The notes: a model not told the origin generated them from the letters alone. Counted from the first letter of the stretch, positions 1 to 6,045 are shown. The stretch is 7,668 nucleotides of DNA from Candidatus Saccharimonadota bacterium (GCA_009778015.1 WRKS01000018.1:1-7668); one strand, 5' to 3'. Made by a program: numbers and translations.

Positions 1-1
1 C

Positions 2-49
2 GGCGGCAAAGGTTTCCTCGTTAACCTCTTAGAAAAGATCAAATTTTAA
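2..49 (+). CDS. 3' end of a gene, probably cell-division protein FtsA (partial, 15 codons)
   Basis: An open frame enters from the left edge and ends at TAA 47-49, giving the tail GGKGFLVNLLEKIKF. A glycine-rich linker followed by a short amphipathic helix of alternating hydrophobic and Lys/Glu residues matches the C-terminal membrane-targeting helix of FtsA, the actin-like protein that tethers FtsZ filaments to the membrane. The position just upstream of ftsZ, as in the usual dcw cluster, supports this. Only 15 residues are visible, so the name rests mainly on context. Part of this stretch recurs in inverted orientation after ileS (5488-5514). It could be the end of some other gene. Confidence 0.5.
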   Translation, partial: GGKGFLVNLLEKIKF

Positions 50-149
50 CGCCCTACATTGCCACACTCTTATAGCCCCCTCACGACCCTTCATAATACC
101 TCAGTCGCTTAGTGGTGAAAGTTGTCATGAACAATTTTAGTAAAAACTC

Positions 150-177
150 TTGAATGCCCGCTTTTCTTGTGTATAAT
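150..177 (+). promoter_or_regulatory. sigma70-type promoter for ftsZ
   Basis: A -35 element TTGAAT (150-155) and a perfect -10 TATAAT (172-177) are separated by 16 bp. Transcription would start near 184, giving a leader of about 25 nt that carries AGGAGG (191-196), 12 nt before the ftsZ ATG. The gap between the upstream gene and ftsZ is 159 bp, so ftsZ-nrdR and the next gene can be transcribed independently of the upstream gene. Confidence 0.75.
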
Positions 178-208
178 ATAATTAAGAACAAGGAGGAAGG
201 ATTACGCA

Positions 209-1453
209 ATGCCAGAAGTCAAACCAAGTGAAATTGTAAAATTCGCAAATATAAAGGTGGTTGGCGTTGGTGGGGCAGGCGGTTCGGCAGTGAATCGCAT
301 GAAAGAATTAGGAGTAAAGAATGTGGAATTCGTGGCGATGAACACGGACGCGCAGGCTTTGCACCATTCCAAAGCGGATACAACCGTCCATCTTGGGCAA
401 AAACTAACCGGCGGTCTCGGTGCCGGCGCTAAGCCGGAGATTGGCGAGGCAGCCGCGGAAGAATCTATTGACGACATCAGAAACACGCTTGACGGCGCAG
501 ACATGGTCTTTGTCACTGTCGGTGCCGGTGGTGGCACTGGTTCTGGCGCGGGCCCGATTGTCGCCCGCGAGGCGCGCAAACTCGGCATTCTAACCGTTGG
601 CGTTGCCACCCGTCCTTTTACTTTTGAGGGCGCCAAGCGCAAGAATAATGCGGAATCCTCAATCGCTCGCATGCGCGAAGAGGTTGACACGCTTATTACC
701 ATTCCCAATGACCGCCTGCTTCAGACTATTGACCCGCGCACCCCGCTCCTAGAGACCTTTAAGCTTGCCGACGATGTCTTGCGTCAAGGCGTCCAGGGTA
801 TCTCTGAGCTCATTACCGACCATGGCGACATCAACCTTGACTTCGCCGATGTCCAGTCAGTCATGAAGAACGCTGGCTCGGCCCTCATGGGTATTGGGCG
901 CAGCAGCGGAGAAGGCCGCGCGGCTAAAGCTGCCCAAGCCGCCATTGAATCGCCTTTAATTGAAGTCTCAATTGACGGCGCTAAGGGTGTCCTCTTTAAT
1001 GTCGCCGGTAGCGATGTCAGCATGAACGAGGTCCAAGAGGCAGCCGAGGTCATCACTAACTCTGTTTCGCCGGACGCCAATATCTTCTTTGGTGCGGCAA
1101 CCCGCCCGGAGCTTGGCGACGAGATTATGATTACAGTTGTCGCGACCGGTTTTGGCCCCGATTATCACAATAACCGCGAAGCCGCGGCCACCCCAGAGCG
1201 CCCGGCCGATATCCCAATGCCTATGCCGCAGCCCGAGCCCGAACCAGAGGACATGTGGAGCAAAATTACCAGCCCGGTCAACGAGATTACTCCAACTGTT
1301 CCAGCCCCTGCGCCAGCTCCGGTCAACCCGGCAGACGAGTTTATCAACGGCCACAACCAACCAGCTAATGTCTGGGAGGACGAGGACGACGACCCGGATG
1401 TGCCTGAGATTCTAAAAAAGCGCATGCGCGAGCGGCGGAAGACTGGGAGCTAA
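209..1453 (+). CDS. ftsZ: cell-division GTPase FtsZ
   Basis: FtsZ is the tubulin-like GTPase that polymerises into the Z-ring at midcell. The 414-residue protein shows the full family layout: the N-terminal nucleotide-binding loop [14 protein letters not shown] (about residues 18-31), the signature GGGTGSG at 107-113, and the T7 synergy loop NLDFADV (209-215), whose D211 and D214 are the residues that hydrolyse GTP in the neighbouring subunit. The globular part ends near 320. A Pro/Glu/Ala-rich linker with [12 protein letters not shown] and PAPAPAP runs to about 390, then an acidic run EDEDDD. The C-terminal peptide [14 protein letters not shown] follows, the conserved docking site for FtsA and other partners. 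The ATG has a strong AGGAGG upstream. The length is normal. The only unusual feature is the acidic block directly before the C-terminal peptide. nrdR follows with no spacer. Confidence 0.98.
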   Translation: MPEVKPSEIVKFANIKVVGVGGAGGSAVNRMKELGVKNVEFVAMNTDAQALHHSKADTTVHLGQKLTGGLGAGAKPEIGEAAAEESIDDIRNTLDGADMVFVTVGAGGGTGSGAGPIVAREARKLGILTVGVATRPFTFEGAKRKNNAESSIARMREEVDTLITIPNDRLLQTIDPRTPLLETFKLADDVLRQGVQGISELITDHGDINLDFADVQSVMKNAGSALMGIGRSSGEGRAAKAAQAAIESPLIEVSIDGAKGVLFNVAGSDVSMNEVQEAAEVITNSVSPDANIFFGAATRPELGDEIMITVVATGFGPDYHNNREAAATPERPADIPMPMPQPEPEPEDMWSKITSPVNEITPTVPAPAPAPVNPADEFINGHNQPANVWEDEDDDPDVPEILKKRMRERRKTGS

Positions 1454-1939
1454 ATGGAAAAATCGCGTGGGCTCAGTAGATCAAAGGAACTGCTGAAAAT
1501 AAGCGACAGCCGGGTCTTAGAATCACGCGAGAGTAACGATGGCACGACAATCCGCCGCCGTCGCGAGGCGCCGGATGGCAAGCGCTTTACCACTTACGAG
1601 CGTATTGAGCGGCCTAACATCGTTGTCCTGAAGAGGAGCGGCAACCGCGAGTTCTTTGACCGCGCCAAGCTGCAAAACGCCGTCCGTCGCAGTGTCGGCA
1701 AGTTTCTCGGCGGCGAGCTAGCGATAGAGGATCTTGTCAGCCGCGTTGAATCGGCGGTTTATACCGGCAATTCCGACGAAATCACCAGCCGCGAAATCGG
1801 CGAGCAAGTCCTCGCCGTGTTGGCAGAGATTAACGAGGTGGCGTATGTCCGCTTTGCCAGCGTGTTCTACGAGTTCAAGACCCTTAGCGAGTTTGAGCGC
1901 ATCCTCGCCAGCCGCCGTGCTAAAAACGGAGAAAAATAA
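1454..1939 (+). CDS. nrdR: NrdR-type transcriptional regulator lacking the zinc-ribbon cysteines
   Basis: NrdR represses ribonucleotide reductase genes; it senses ATP/dATP through an ATP-cone and binds DNA through an N-terminal zinc ribbon. In this 161-residue protein the family motifs are clear: DSRVLESR with DGTTIRRRRE (18-38), RFTTYERIERP (44-54), an ATP-cone from about 55 to 145 beginning IVVLKRSGNREFFDRAKL, and the C-terminal hallmark NEVAYVRFASVFYEFKTLSEF (127-147). The zinc-ligand CxxC pairs are absent: the N-terminal pair is replaced by MEKSRGLSRSKELLK, and the second pair, expected between RRRRE and RF, is APDGK. The protein has no cysteine at all. A better upstream start is impossible because the ATG sits directly after the ftsZ stop codon in the same frame, with GGGAG at 1445-1449 as ribosome-binding site. 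It is probably translationally coupled to ftsZ. The family assignment is sure; DNA binding by the usual mechanism is doubtful. Confidence 0.9.
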   Translation: MEKSRGLSRSKELLKISDSRVLESRESNDGTTIRRRREAPDGKRFTTYERIERPNIVVLKRSGNREFFDRAKLQNAVRRSVGKFLGGELAIEDLVSRVESAVYTGNSDEITSREIGEQVLAVLAEINEVAYVRFASVFYEFKTLSEFERILASRRAKNGEK

Positions 1940-1954
1940 AAGTGGAGGGTGGGC

Positions 1955-2221
1955 ATGAAATTTAGAGTATTTTACCGGCAGCAACGCGACTACACTCGGA
2001 TGACCGAGGATTTGCTAGAGGACCTAAGCCGCCAATACCAGAAAAGCTTTGAGCGGATTGACCCCGACACGCCGGGCGGCAGCAGCATCGCCCGCGTTTA
2101 TGATGTCATGGATTTTCCAACTTTTTTAGTCACCATGGACGACGGCCGCGAGGTCGCCCGACGCTCCGGCCTGCCGCTCCCGACTGTTGCCGATTTAGCC
2201 GCCATGTTCGTGATTGTCTAA
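1955..2221 (+). CDS. small thioredoxin-fold-like protein without active-site cysteines
   Basis: An 88-residue protein. The N-terminus MKFRVFYRQQRDYTRMTEDLLEDL reads as a beta strand plus a helix, and the second half YDVMDFPTFLVTMDDGREVARRSGLPLP looks like the thioredoxin-fold core. In it, the FPT segment corresponds to the conserved cis-proline loop and the following strand-turn-strand carries DDGR. There is no CxxC and no cysteine anywhere, so it cannot act as a thiol-disulfide oxidoreductase. A binding or structural role is more likely, but unproven. The start is ATG 1955 because GGAGG (1944-1948) lies 6 nt upstream of it; the GTG at 1949 would leave no spacing. It lies 15 nt after nrdR and probably shares the ftsZ-nrdR transcript. 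The exact function is not recognised. Confidence 0.75.
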   Translation: MKFRVFYRQQRDYTRMTEDLLEDLSRQYQKSFERIDPDTPGGSSIARVYDVMDFPTFLVTMDDGREVARRSGLPLPTVADLAAMFVIV

Positions 2222-2222
2222 C

Positions 2223-2530
2223 CCTCACCCAACTCGGCGTGAATGATGCTGCGGCGATTAGGAATGGTAGCCTAGCAAACAACTCACGATTCTTTGGCGA
2301 TAATACATCAGAAACTACCAGCACTGCGCTTAACGGCACTAATGGTAGCTGGAATATTGATCGCGCCAATTTCTTTACCACTTCATCTTGGATGAATACA
2401 GGCGGCAGCTCGGGGAATGGTGCTGACTCAGGGATTTTTGCGCACGATGTTAATACTGGCGGGCAGATTGCTAACCACATTGGCCACCGCACCATACTAT
2501 TAGGCTACTAAATGTATGTGGGGGGTGAGG
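2223..2530. repeat. 8-bp inverted repeat flanking the surface-protein fragment
   Basis: CCTCACCC (2223-2230) and its exact reverse complement GGGTGAGG (2523-2530) bracket the fragment at 2239-2511. The left arm begins one base after the stop codon of the thioredoxin-like gene; the right arm lies just upstream of the ileS promoter. They could be arms of a degraded inserted element, but an 8-bp match of this kind can also arise by chance. Confidence 0.35.
2239..2511 (+). pseudogene. isolated C-terminal fragment of an extracellular or surface protein
   Basis: An open frame starting at GTG 2239 and ending at TAA 2509-2511 encodes 90 residues very rich in Asn, Thr, Ser and Gly (NDAAAIRNGSLANN, NTSETTSTALNGTNGS, SWMNTGGSSGNGADSGIF) and ending GHRTILLGY. 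The composition and the final hydrophobic strand resemble the C-terminal end of secreted or surface proteins, with some likeness to the last strands of C-type-lectin/FGE-like modules (GFR-type ending). There is no Shine-Dalgarno before the GTG and no promoter or signal peptide. The reading frame continues upstream only as a shadow of the thioredoxin-like gene. I read it as a relic or silent 3' cassette whose 5' part is missing. Weak translation by coupling to the gene ending 17 nt upstream cannot be excluded. Confidence 0.5.
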
Positions 2531-2541
2531 TTAGGTAAATA

Positions 2542-2550
2542 TGATATAAT
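2542..2550 (+). promoter_or_regulatory. extended -10 promoter for ileS, predicted leaderless
   Basis: TGA followed by a perfect TATAAT (2545-2550) forms an extended -10 element. No good -35 is seen at the proper distance (the area is G-rich, around GGGGTGAGG). Transcription would start near 2557, only about 4 nt before ATG 2561. No Shine-Dalgarno exists between the -10 and that ATG, so the mRNA should be leaderless or nearly so. Confidence 0.6.
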
Positions 2551-2560
2551 ATACAGTATT

Positions 2561-5482
2561 ATGGGCGAGAGATTTGAGAAGCGGCGACCCGCCGCCGAAT
2601 ATGAGCAAGATTGGGTGCGAGAGTGGAAGAAAAACAAGACTTTTGAGCAATCTATCCAAAACCGTGGCATCAAAGACGGCTACGTTTTCTACGACGGTCC
2701 GCCCTTCATTACCGGTTCGCCGCACCACGGCACTCTATTATCTAGCATCGTCAAAGATGCCGTGCCGCGCTTTTGGACCATGAAGGGGCGCCGCATTGAG
2801 CGCCGTTGGGGCTGGGACTGCCACGGCTTGCCAGCCGAGAACTTCGTAGAAAAGCAGCTAGACATCCAAGACCGCCGCCAAATCGGGGCAGAGCAGGCAA
2901 TAGAGAAGGACGGCAAGTCGCTCCCGCCAATTAGTTTAGCAGAATACGTCACCAAAGCCCACGAATCCATGATCGCCAATTCCGAAAGTTGGGAAACCAC
3001 CGTGGACCGCATCGGCCGCTGGGTTGATTTCAAAAACTCCTACAAGACTATGGACAAAGATTTCATGGAGAGCGTCTGGTGGGCCTTCAAAACCCTATAC
3101 GACAAAGGCCTCATCTACGAGGGCGAAAAGGTCCTCATGTATGATACCCACTTCGCGACCGTTGTTGCCAAGGCCGAAGTTACCATGGACAACGACGCCT
3201 ACCAAACCGTCACCGACCCCAGCGCCTATGTCAAATTCAATTTAACAGATGAAAAAACCTACCTATTAGCCTGGACTACCACGCCGTGGACCTTGCCGGC
3301 CAACATGGCGCTTGCCATCAATCCGAGCATGAAATACGTCCAAGTGGACGACATGATTGTCGCTAAGGACTTGGCAACAGCCATTTTTGGCGACGACTAT
3401 CAAGCCGCCAAAGAACTGGCGGGCAAAGATCTGGTCGGCAAAACTTACAAAGATTTATTTACAGACGAAACTCATACGGTTTACGCCGCCGATTTTGTAA
3501 GCGGCGAAAGCGGCACCGGCATCGTCCATGTCGCTCCAGCTCACGGCGAGGACGACTTCGCGCTCGCGATGCAAGAGGGCATCGCGGTCAAGCACGTCAT
3601 AGACGACAACGGCTACTATCTACCCGAGACCGCCGACCAGCTTCGCGCCATCGGCGTCCGCGACACCGACGAGGGCGGTATTGAAGTCTGGGCGGCCAAC
3701 AAATTCATCGCCAAATGCCTAGAAGAGCAGGGGATTGTCTTTAAAATAGACTACATCCGCCACGAGTATCCCTTTAACCCGCGGAGCAAGCAGCGCATCA
3801 TGTACCGTGCTATCCCATCGTGGTTCTTCAATATCCAAGACAGCAAAGACCTAATGTTATCCAAAAACGAGAACATCAACTGGGTGCCGGCGCACTTAAA
3901 ACACGGCCGATTTGCCAAGAACATTGAGCAAGCCCCCGACTGGACGCTTTCCCGCAACCGTTTTTGGGCGACCGCCATGCCGGTCTGGAAGGGCGACCGC
4001 GGCAACATCAAGGTCGTCGGCAGTTACGACGAGCTCGCCGAACTTACCAAGTCAAAAGAACACCCGGACGGCATCCGCCTGGAGGACTACCACCGTCCAT
4101 GGGTTGACGGCATCACTTTTGAAATTGACGGCGAGACTTTCAAGCGCATCCCCGAGGTCCTGGACTGCTGGTTTGAGAGCGGCTCCATGCCGTTTGCCCA
4201 GATGCATTATCCGTTTGAAAACAAAGAGCAGTTTGAGCAAAACTATCCGGCCGACTTTATCGTTGAGTACATCGGCCAAGTCCGCGCCTGGTTCTACTAT
4301 GTCCACGTTATCAACACGGCGCTCTTTGGCAAAGAGGCCTTCAAAAATGTCATCACCACCGGTGTCGTCGCCGGCAACGACGGCCGCAAGATGAGTAAGT
4401 CCCTCGGCAACTTTACCGACCCGACCGTCATGATGGACACCTACTCGGCCGACGCGCTCCGTTTCTTGTTGCTGTCCAGCCCGCTCCTATCCGGCGAGGA
4501 TTTCGCCCTTCACGACAAAGATGTCTCCGACGTCCAGCGCAAGCTCGCTATGATCTGGAACATGTATGACTTCTTTGCGCTCTATGCTAATGTTGACGGT
4601 TGGCAGCCTAAGAATTGCAATCTTGCTGCCGACTTCGTTACCGCCAGCGGTAAAAACCCGCTAGACCAATGGATTATCTCTCGTCTCCATGAGCTCAAGT
4701 CCGATATCACCAAGAATATGGAGTCCTATAATATCCCCGACGCCCTCTCAGGCGTTATACCATTCCTAGACGACGCCTCCAACTGGTTTGTCAGGCGCTC
4801 GCGCCGCCGCTTCTGGAAGAGTGAGTCCGATACCGACAAAGCCGACGCTTACGCTACTCTTTACACTGTCCTTCGGCAGCTTGCGCGCTTGTTGGCGCCA
4901 TTCACGCCATTCTTGGCCGAAGAACTCTGGCACAAGTTGGGCGAAGTAACTAGTGTGCATCTGCAGGACTGGCCGACTAACGCCGTGACCAACCAAGAAG
5001 TCCTTGATAATATGGCCATTACTCGCGATATTGTAGAGCAAGGCCTATCGCTCCGCGCTGACCGCAACGACGAGCATGGCCTAGTTAAAATCCGCCAACC
5101 ATTAGCCAGCCTGACATACGGCACCCAAAAGTTACCTAAATTCTACGAGCAAATTATCGCCGACGAAACAAATGTTAAAAAAGTTATACACGCCGCGGGC
5201 GAAAATGTTTCAATTGACAAAGCGCTTACTGCCGAGCTCAAAGCCGAGGGCGAAATGCGCGAATTAATCCGCTCTATTCAAGGGCTTCGCAAGCGGGCCG
5301 GCCTAGAGGTAGACGACCGCATCAAGCTCTCTATTACCGGTATAACTCTAGACCCGGCGTTGCTAGACACTCTCAAGAAAGAAACCCTTACCGATGAGTT
5401 TACTACTGACAACTATCAGTTTGACGAGATAATTAAGCTAGACGAAAAGAATATAACAATCTCGTTGGAACAAAACGTATAA
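2561..5482 (+). CDS. ileS: isoleucyl-tRNA synthetase, type 2 (eukaryote-like)
   Basis: A cytoplasmic class I synthetase that activates isoleucine with ATP and charges tRNA-Ile. The 973-residue protein carries GSPHHGTLL at 52-60, the HIGH-type motif in which the last His is Thr, and WGWDCHGLP (83-91), typical of IleRS. The CP1 editing domain that removes mischarged valine has WTTTPWTLP (238-246) and GTGIVHVAPAHGEDDF (318-333). DCWFESGS starts at 535 and KMSKS lies at 610-614, followed by the helical anticodon-binding domain. The tail with EHGLVKIRQPL (838-848) lacks the C-terminal cysteine zinc cluster of ordinary bacterial IleRS. Together these mark the eukaryote-like type 2 form, which is known to be less sensitive to mupirocin. 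The start ATG 2561 is preferred to ATG 2516: it matches the family N-terminus (EYEQDWVREWKKNKTF) and follows the -10 box, whereas 2516 would lie upstream of that promoter and has no ribosome-binding site. Confidence 0.97.
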   Translation: MGERFEKRRPAAEYEQDWVREWKKNKTFEQSIQNRGIKDGYVFYDGPPFITGSPHHGTLLSSIVKDAVPRFWTMKGRRIERRWGWDCHGLPAENFVEKQLDIQDRRQIGAEQAIEKDGKSLPPISLAEYVTKAHESMIANSESWETTVDRIGRWVDFKNSYKTMDKDFMESVWWAFKTLYDKGLIYEGEKVLMYDTHFATVVAKAEVTMDNDAYQTVTDPSAYVKFNLTDEKTYLLAWTTTPWTLPANMALAINPSMKYVQVDDMIVAKDLATAIFGDDYQAAKELAGKDLVGKTYKDLFTDETHTVYAADFVSGESGTGIVHVAPAHGEDDFALAMQEGIAVKHVIDDNGYYLPETADQLRAIGVRDTDEGGIEVWAANKFIAKCLEEQGIVFKIDYIRHEYPFNPRSKQRIMYRAIPSWFFNIQDSKDLMLSKNENINWVPAHLKHGRFAKNIEQAPDWTLSRNRFWATAMPVWKGDRGNIKVVGSYDELAELTKSKEHPDGIRLEDYHRPWVDGITFEIDGETFKRIPEVLDCWFESGSMPFAQMHYPFENKEQFEQNYPADFIVEYIGQVRAWFYYVHVINTALFGKEAFKNVITTGVVAGNDGRKMSKSLGNFTDPTVMMDTYSADALRFLLLSSPLLSGEDFALHDKDVSDVQRKLAMIWNMYDFFALYANVDGWQPKNCNLAADFVTASGKNPLDQWIISRLHELKSDITKNMESYNIPDALSGVIPFLDDASNWFVRRSRRRFWKSESDTDKADAYATLYTVLRQLARLLAPFTPFLAEELWHKLGEVTSVHLQDWPTNAVTNQEVLDNMAITRDIVEQGLSLRADRNDEHGLVKIRQPLASLTYGTQKLPKFYEQIIADETNVKKVIHAAGENVSIDKALTAELKAEGEMRELIRSIQGLRKRAGLEVDDRIKLSITGITLDPALLDTLKKETLTDEFTTDNYQFDEIIKLDEKNITISLEQNV

Positions 5483-5485
5483 TTT

Positions 5486-5522
5486 TTGTTAACGAGAATT
5501 AAGGAAACCTTTGCGTTAACAA
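5486..5522 (+). repeat. perfect 9-bp inverted repeat with nested hairpin after ileS
   Basis: TTGTTAACG (5486-5494) and CGTTAACAA (5514-5522) form a perfect 9-bp inverted repeat, four bases after the ileS stop. Inside the loop AAGG (5501-5504) pairs with CCTT (5508-5511) around an AAA loop. Each arm contains the palindrome GTTAAC. No U-tract follows, so a classical intrinsic terminator is unlikely. It may be an mRNA 3'-end stabiliser or a protein-binding site next to the following promoter. Confidence 0.6.
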
Positions 5523-5530
5523 TAAACCTG

Positions 5531-5545
5531 TATACAATTTTTATA
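5531..5545 (-). promoter_or_regulatory. TTGTATA box (15-bp element shared with the downstream promoter)
   Basis: Read on the minus strand this is TATAAAAATTGTATA. It is identical over all 15 bases to 6105-6119 on the plus strand. It ends 7 bp before the -35 of the promoter at 5553. The identical element in front of two separate promoters suggests a common operator or activator site. Confidence 0.55.
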
Positions 5546-5552
5546 AAACCCA

Positions 5553-5581
5553 TTGACTTTTAAGCATAAGTGTGATAGACT
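5553..5581 (+). promoter_or_regulatory. promoter of the small basic protein gene
   Basis: TTGACT (5553-5558), a 17-bp spacer, and the -10 TAGACT (5576-5581) preceded by TGA (5573-5575), an extended -10. Transcription would start near 5588, giving a leader of about 50 nt. The spacer contains GCATAAG, whose reverse complement CTTATGC lies in the spacer of the second promoter at 6139-6168. Confidence 0.7.
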
Positions 5582-5588
5582 TAAGTTA

Positions 5589-5602
5589 GTTAGGAAACTA
5601 AC
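5589..5602 (+). other. 5' hairpin with GAAA tetraloop in the mRNA leader
   Basis: GTTAG, GAAA and CTAAC form a 5-bp stem capped by a GNRA tetraloop, at almost exactly the predicted transcript start (about 5588). The rest of the leader (5603-5628) is an unstructured run of A and C. Such a 5' hairpin commonly protects mRNA from 5'-dependent decay. The combination suggests a stable, efficiently translated message; this is inference. Confidence 0.5.
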
Positions 5603-5637
5603 ACAAACAACAAAACAAAAACAAAAGAAAGGAGCAT

Positions 5638-5937
5638 ATGTCAACAGCCACCAAAGAGCGCATCGTGCACATGAGTGACTACATGGACTACGACTTTACC
5701 GTGCCAAAGTACCAGAGTTACGAAGAGCAACGAAAACGCGACATTAAGCGTGGTAAGGGTGTGATGCGCACATACCATAATACCGGTAAGATCGGTATAC
5801 CTAGTATGAGCGAAGCACAGCAAGCCCGTGAAATGAATGCAGTAACATCACACATCTCTATGCGCGAAGCTAGCGACATTCTAAAGGCGACGAACAAAAT
5901 CCGATCCGCCCGCAAAGCTAGAAAACTAGCAGCCTAA
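5638..5937 (+). CDS. small basic protein of unknown function
   Basis: A 99-residue protein that I do not recognise. It starts at ATG 5638 behind AAAGGAG (5628-5634), with its own strong promoter and A-rich leader, which together suggest high expression. The N-terminus is aromatic and acidic (HMSDYMDYDF, 11-20). A basic stretch follows (QRKRDIKRGKG, 31-41), and the C-terminus is strongly basic (KIRSARKARKLAA). By count it has about 20 Lys/Arg against about 12 Asp/Glu, has no cysteine, and shows no signal peptide or membrane segment. The segment ISMREASDILKATNKI (73-88) loosely resembles a helix-turn-helix of the excisionase/MerR kind, but too weakly to assign. A nucleic-acid-binding role, perhaps at the TTGTATA boxes on both sides of the gene, is a reasonable guess only. 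Confidence 0.8.
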   Translation: MSTATKERIVHMSDYMDYDFTVPKYQSYEEQRKRDIKRGKGVMRTYHNTGKIGIPSMSEAQQAREMNAVTSHISMREASDILKATNKIRSARKARKLAA

Positions 5938-5938
5938 C

Positions 5939-5968
5939 TTTTGGAACTCCAAAGCCAAAAAACTTTGG
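5939..5968 (+). other. two mutually exclusive hairpins downstream of the small gene
   Basis: TTTGG (5940-5944) can pair with CCAAA (5949-5953) around a 4-nt AACT loop. Alternatively CCAAAG (5949-5954) can pair with CTTTGG (5963-5968) around an 8-nt loop. The middle segment is shared, so only one hairpin can form at a time, an arrangement of the kind used in attenuators. No U-tract follows either hairpin. Confidence 0.4.
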
Positions 5969-5990
5969 GAAACACAAAATTTAACAGAGA

Positions 5991-6008
5991 AAGGAGATAC
6001 AAATGTAA
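5991..6008 (+). other. start-stop mini-ORF (AUG-UAA) behind a strong ribosome-binding site
   Basis: AAGGAG (5991-5996) lies 6 nt before ATG 6003-6005, which is followed at once by TAA 6006-6008. This is the best-spaced Shine-Dalgarno of the region, yet no peptide beyond formyl-Met can be made. If the stop is passed over, the frame reads DLEPGCIQKV and meets TAA at 6036-6041. It may be a ribosome-parking regulatory element, or a small gene whose second codon mutated to a stop. It lies within the transcript of the small basic protein gene, upstream of the terminator. Confidence 0.5.
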
Positions 6009-6020
6009 GATTTAGAACCC

Positions 6021-6043
6021 GGTTGTATACAAAAAGTATAACC
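6021..6043 (+). repeat. imperfect inverted repeat containing a TTGTATA half-site
   Basis: GGTTGTATAC (6021-6030) and GTATAACC (6036-6043) flank an AAAAA loop. GGTT pairs with AACC and ATAC with GTAT, leaving a 2-nt GT bulge in the left arm. The left arm contains TTGTATA (6023-6029), the motif found at the two neighbouring promoters, so it may act as a DNA site, an RNA hairpin, or both. Confidence 0.45.
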
Positions 6044-6045
6044 AC

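Noticed and set aside
130..141. Small hairpin TTGT-ACAA around 123-135
   Set aside because: The stem is only about 4 bp, without a U-tract, and not distinguishable from chance.
202..708. Long open frame on the minus strand across ftsZ (168 codons)
   Set aside because: It is a shadow of ftsZ codon usage, with no promoter or ribosome-binding site and a Pro/Ser/Ala-rich unlikely product. The same holds for the other frames antisense to ileS, ftsZ and the surface-protein gene.
1949..1954. GTG at 1949 as start of the thioredoxin-like gene
   Set aside because: The GGAGG ends directly before it, leaving no spacing. ATG 1955 has a 6-nt spacer.
2541..2549. ATG-ATA-TAA, identical to the lambda bar-type minigene sequence
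   Set aside because: It overlaps the extended -10 promoter TGATATAAT and would not be transcribed from that promoter. The coincidence is explained by the -10 consensus.
2516..2560. ATG 2516 as start of ileS (adds 15 residues)
   Set aside because: There is no ribosome-binding site, the extra residues do not resemble the family, and the promoter -10 lies downstream of it.
209..5482. Recoded UGA (Gly), as in Gracilibacteria or Absconditabacteria
   Set aside because: No in-frame TGA appears in any of the long genes, and all products read through at normal length under the standard code.
5486..5522. Intrinsic terminator of ileS
   Set aside because: The stem is AT-rich and the bases after it are AATAAACC, without a U-tract, on either strand.
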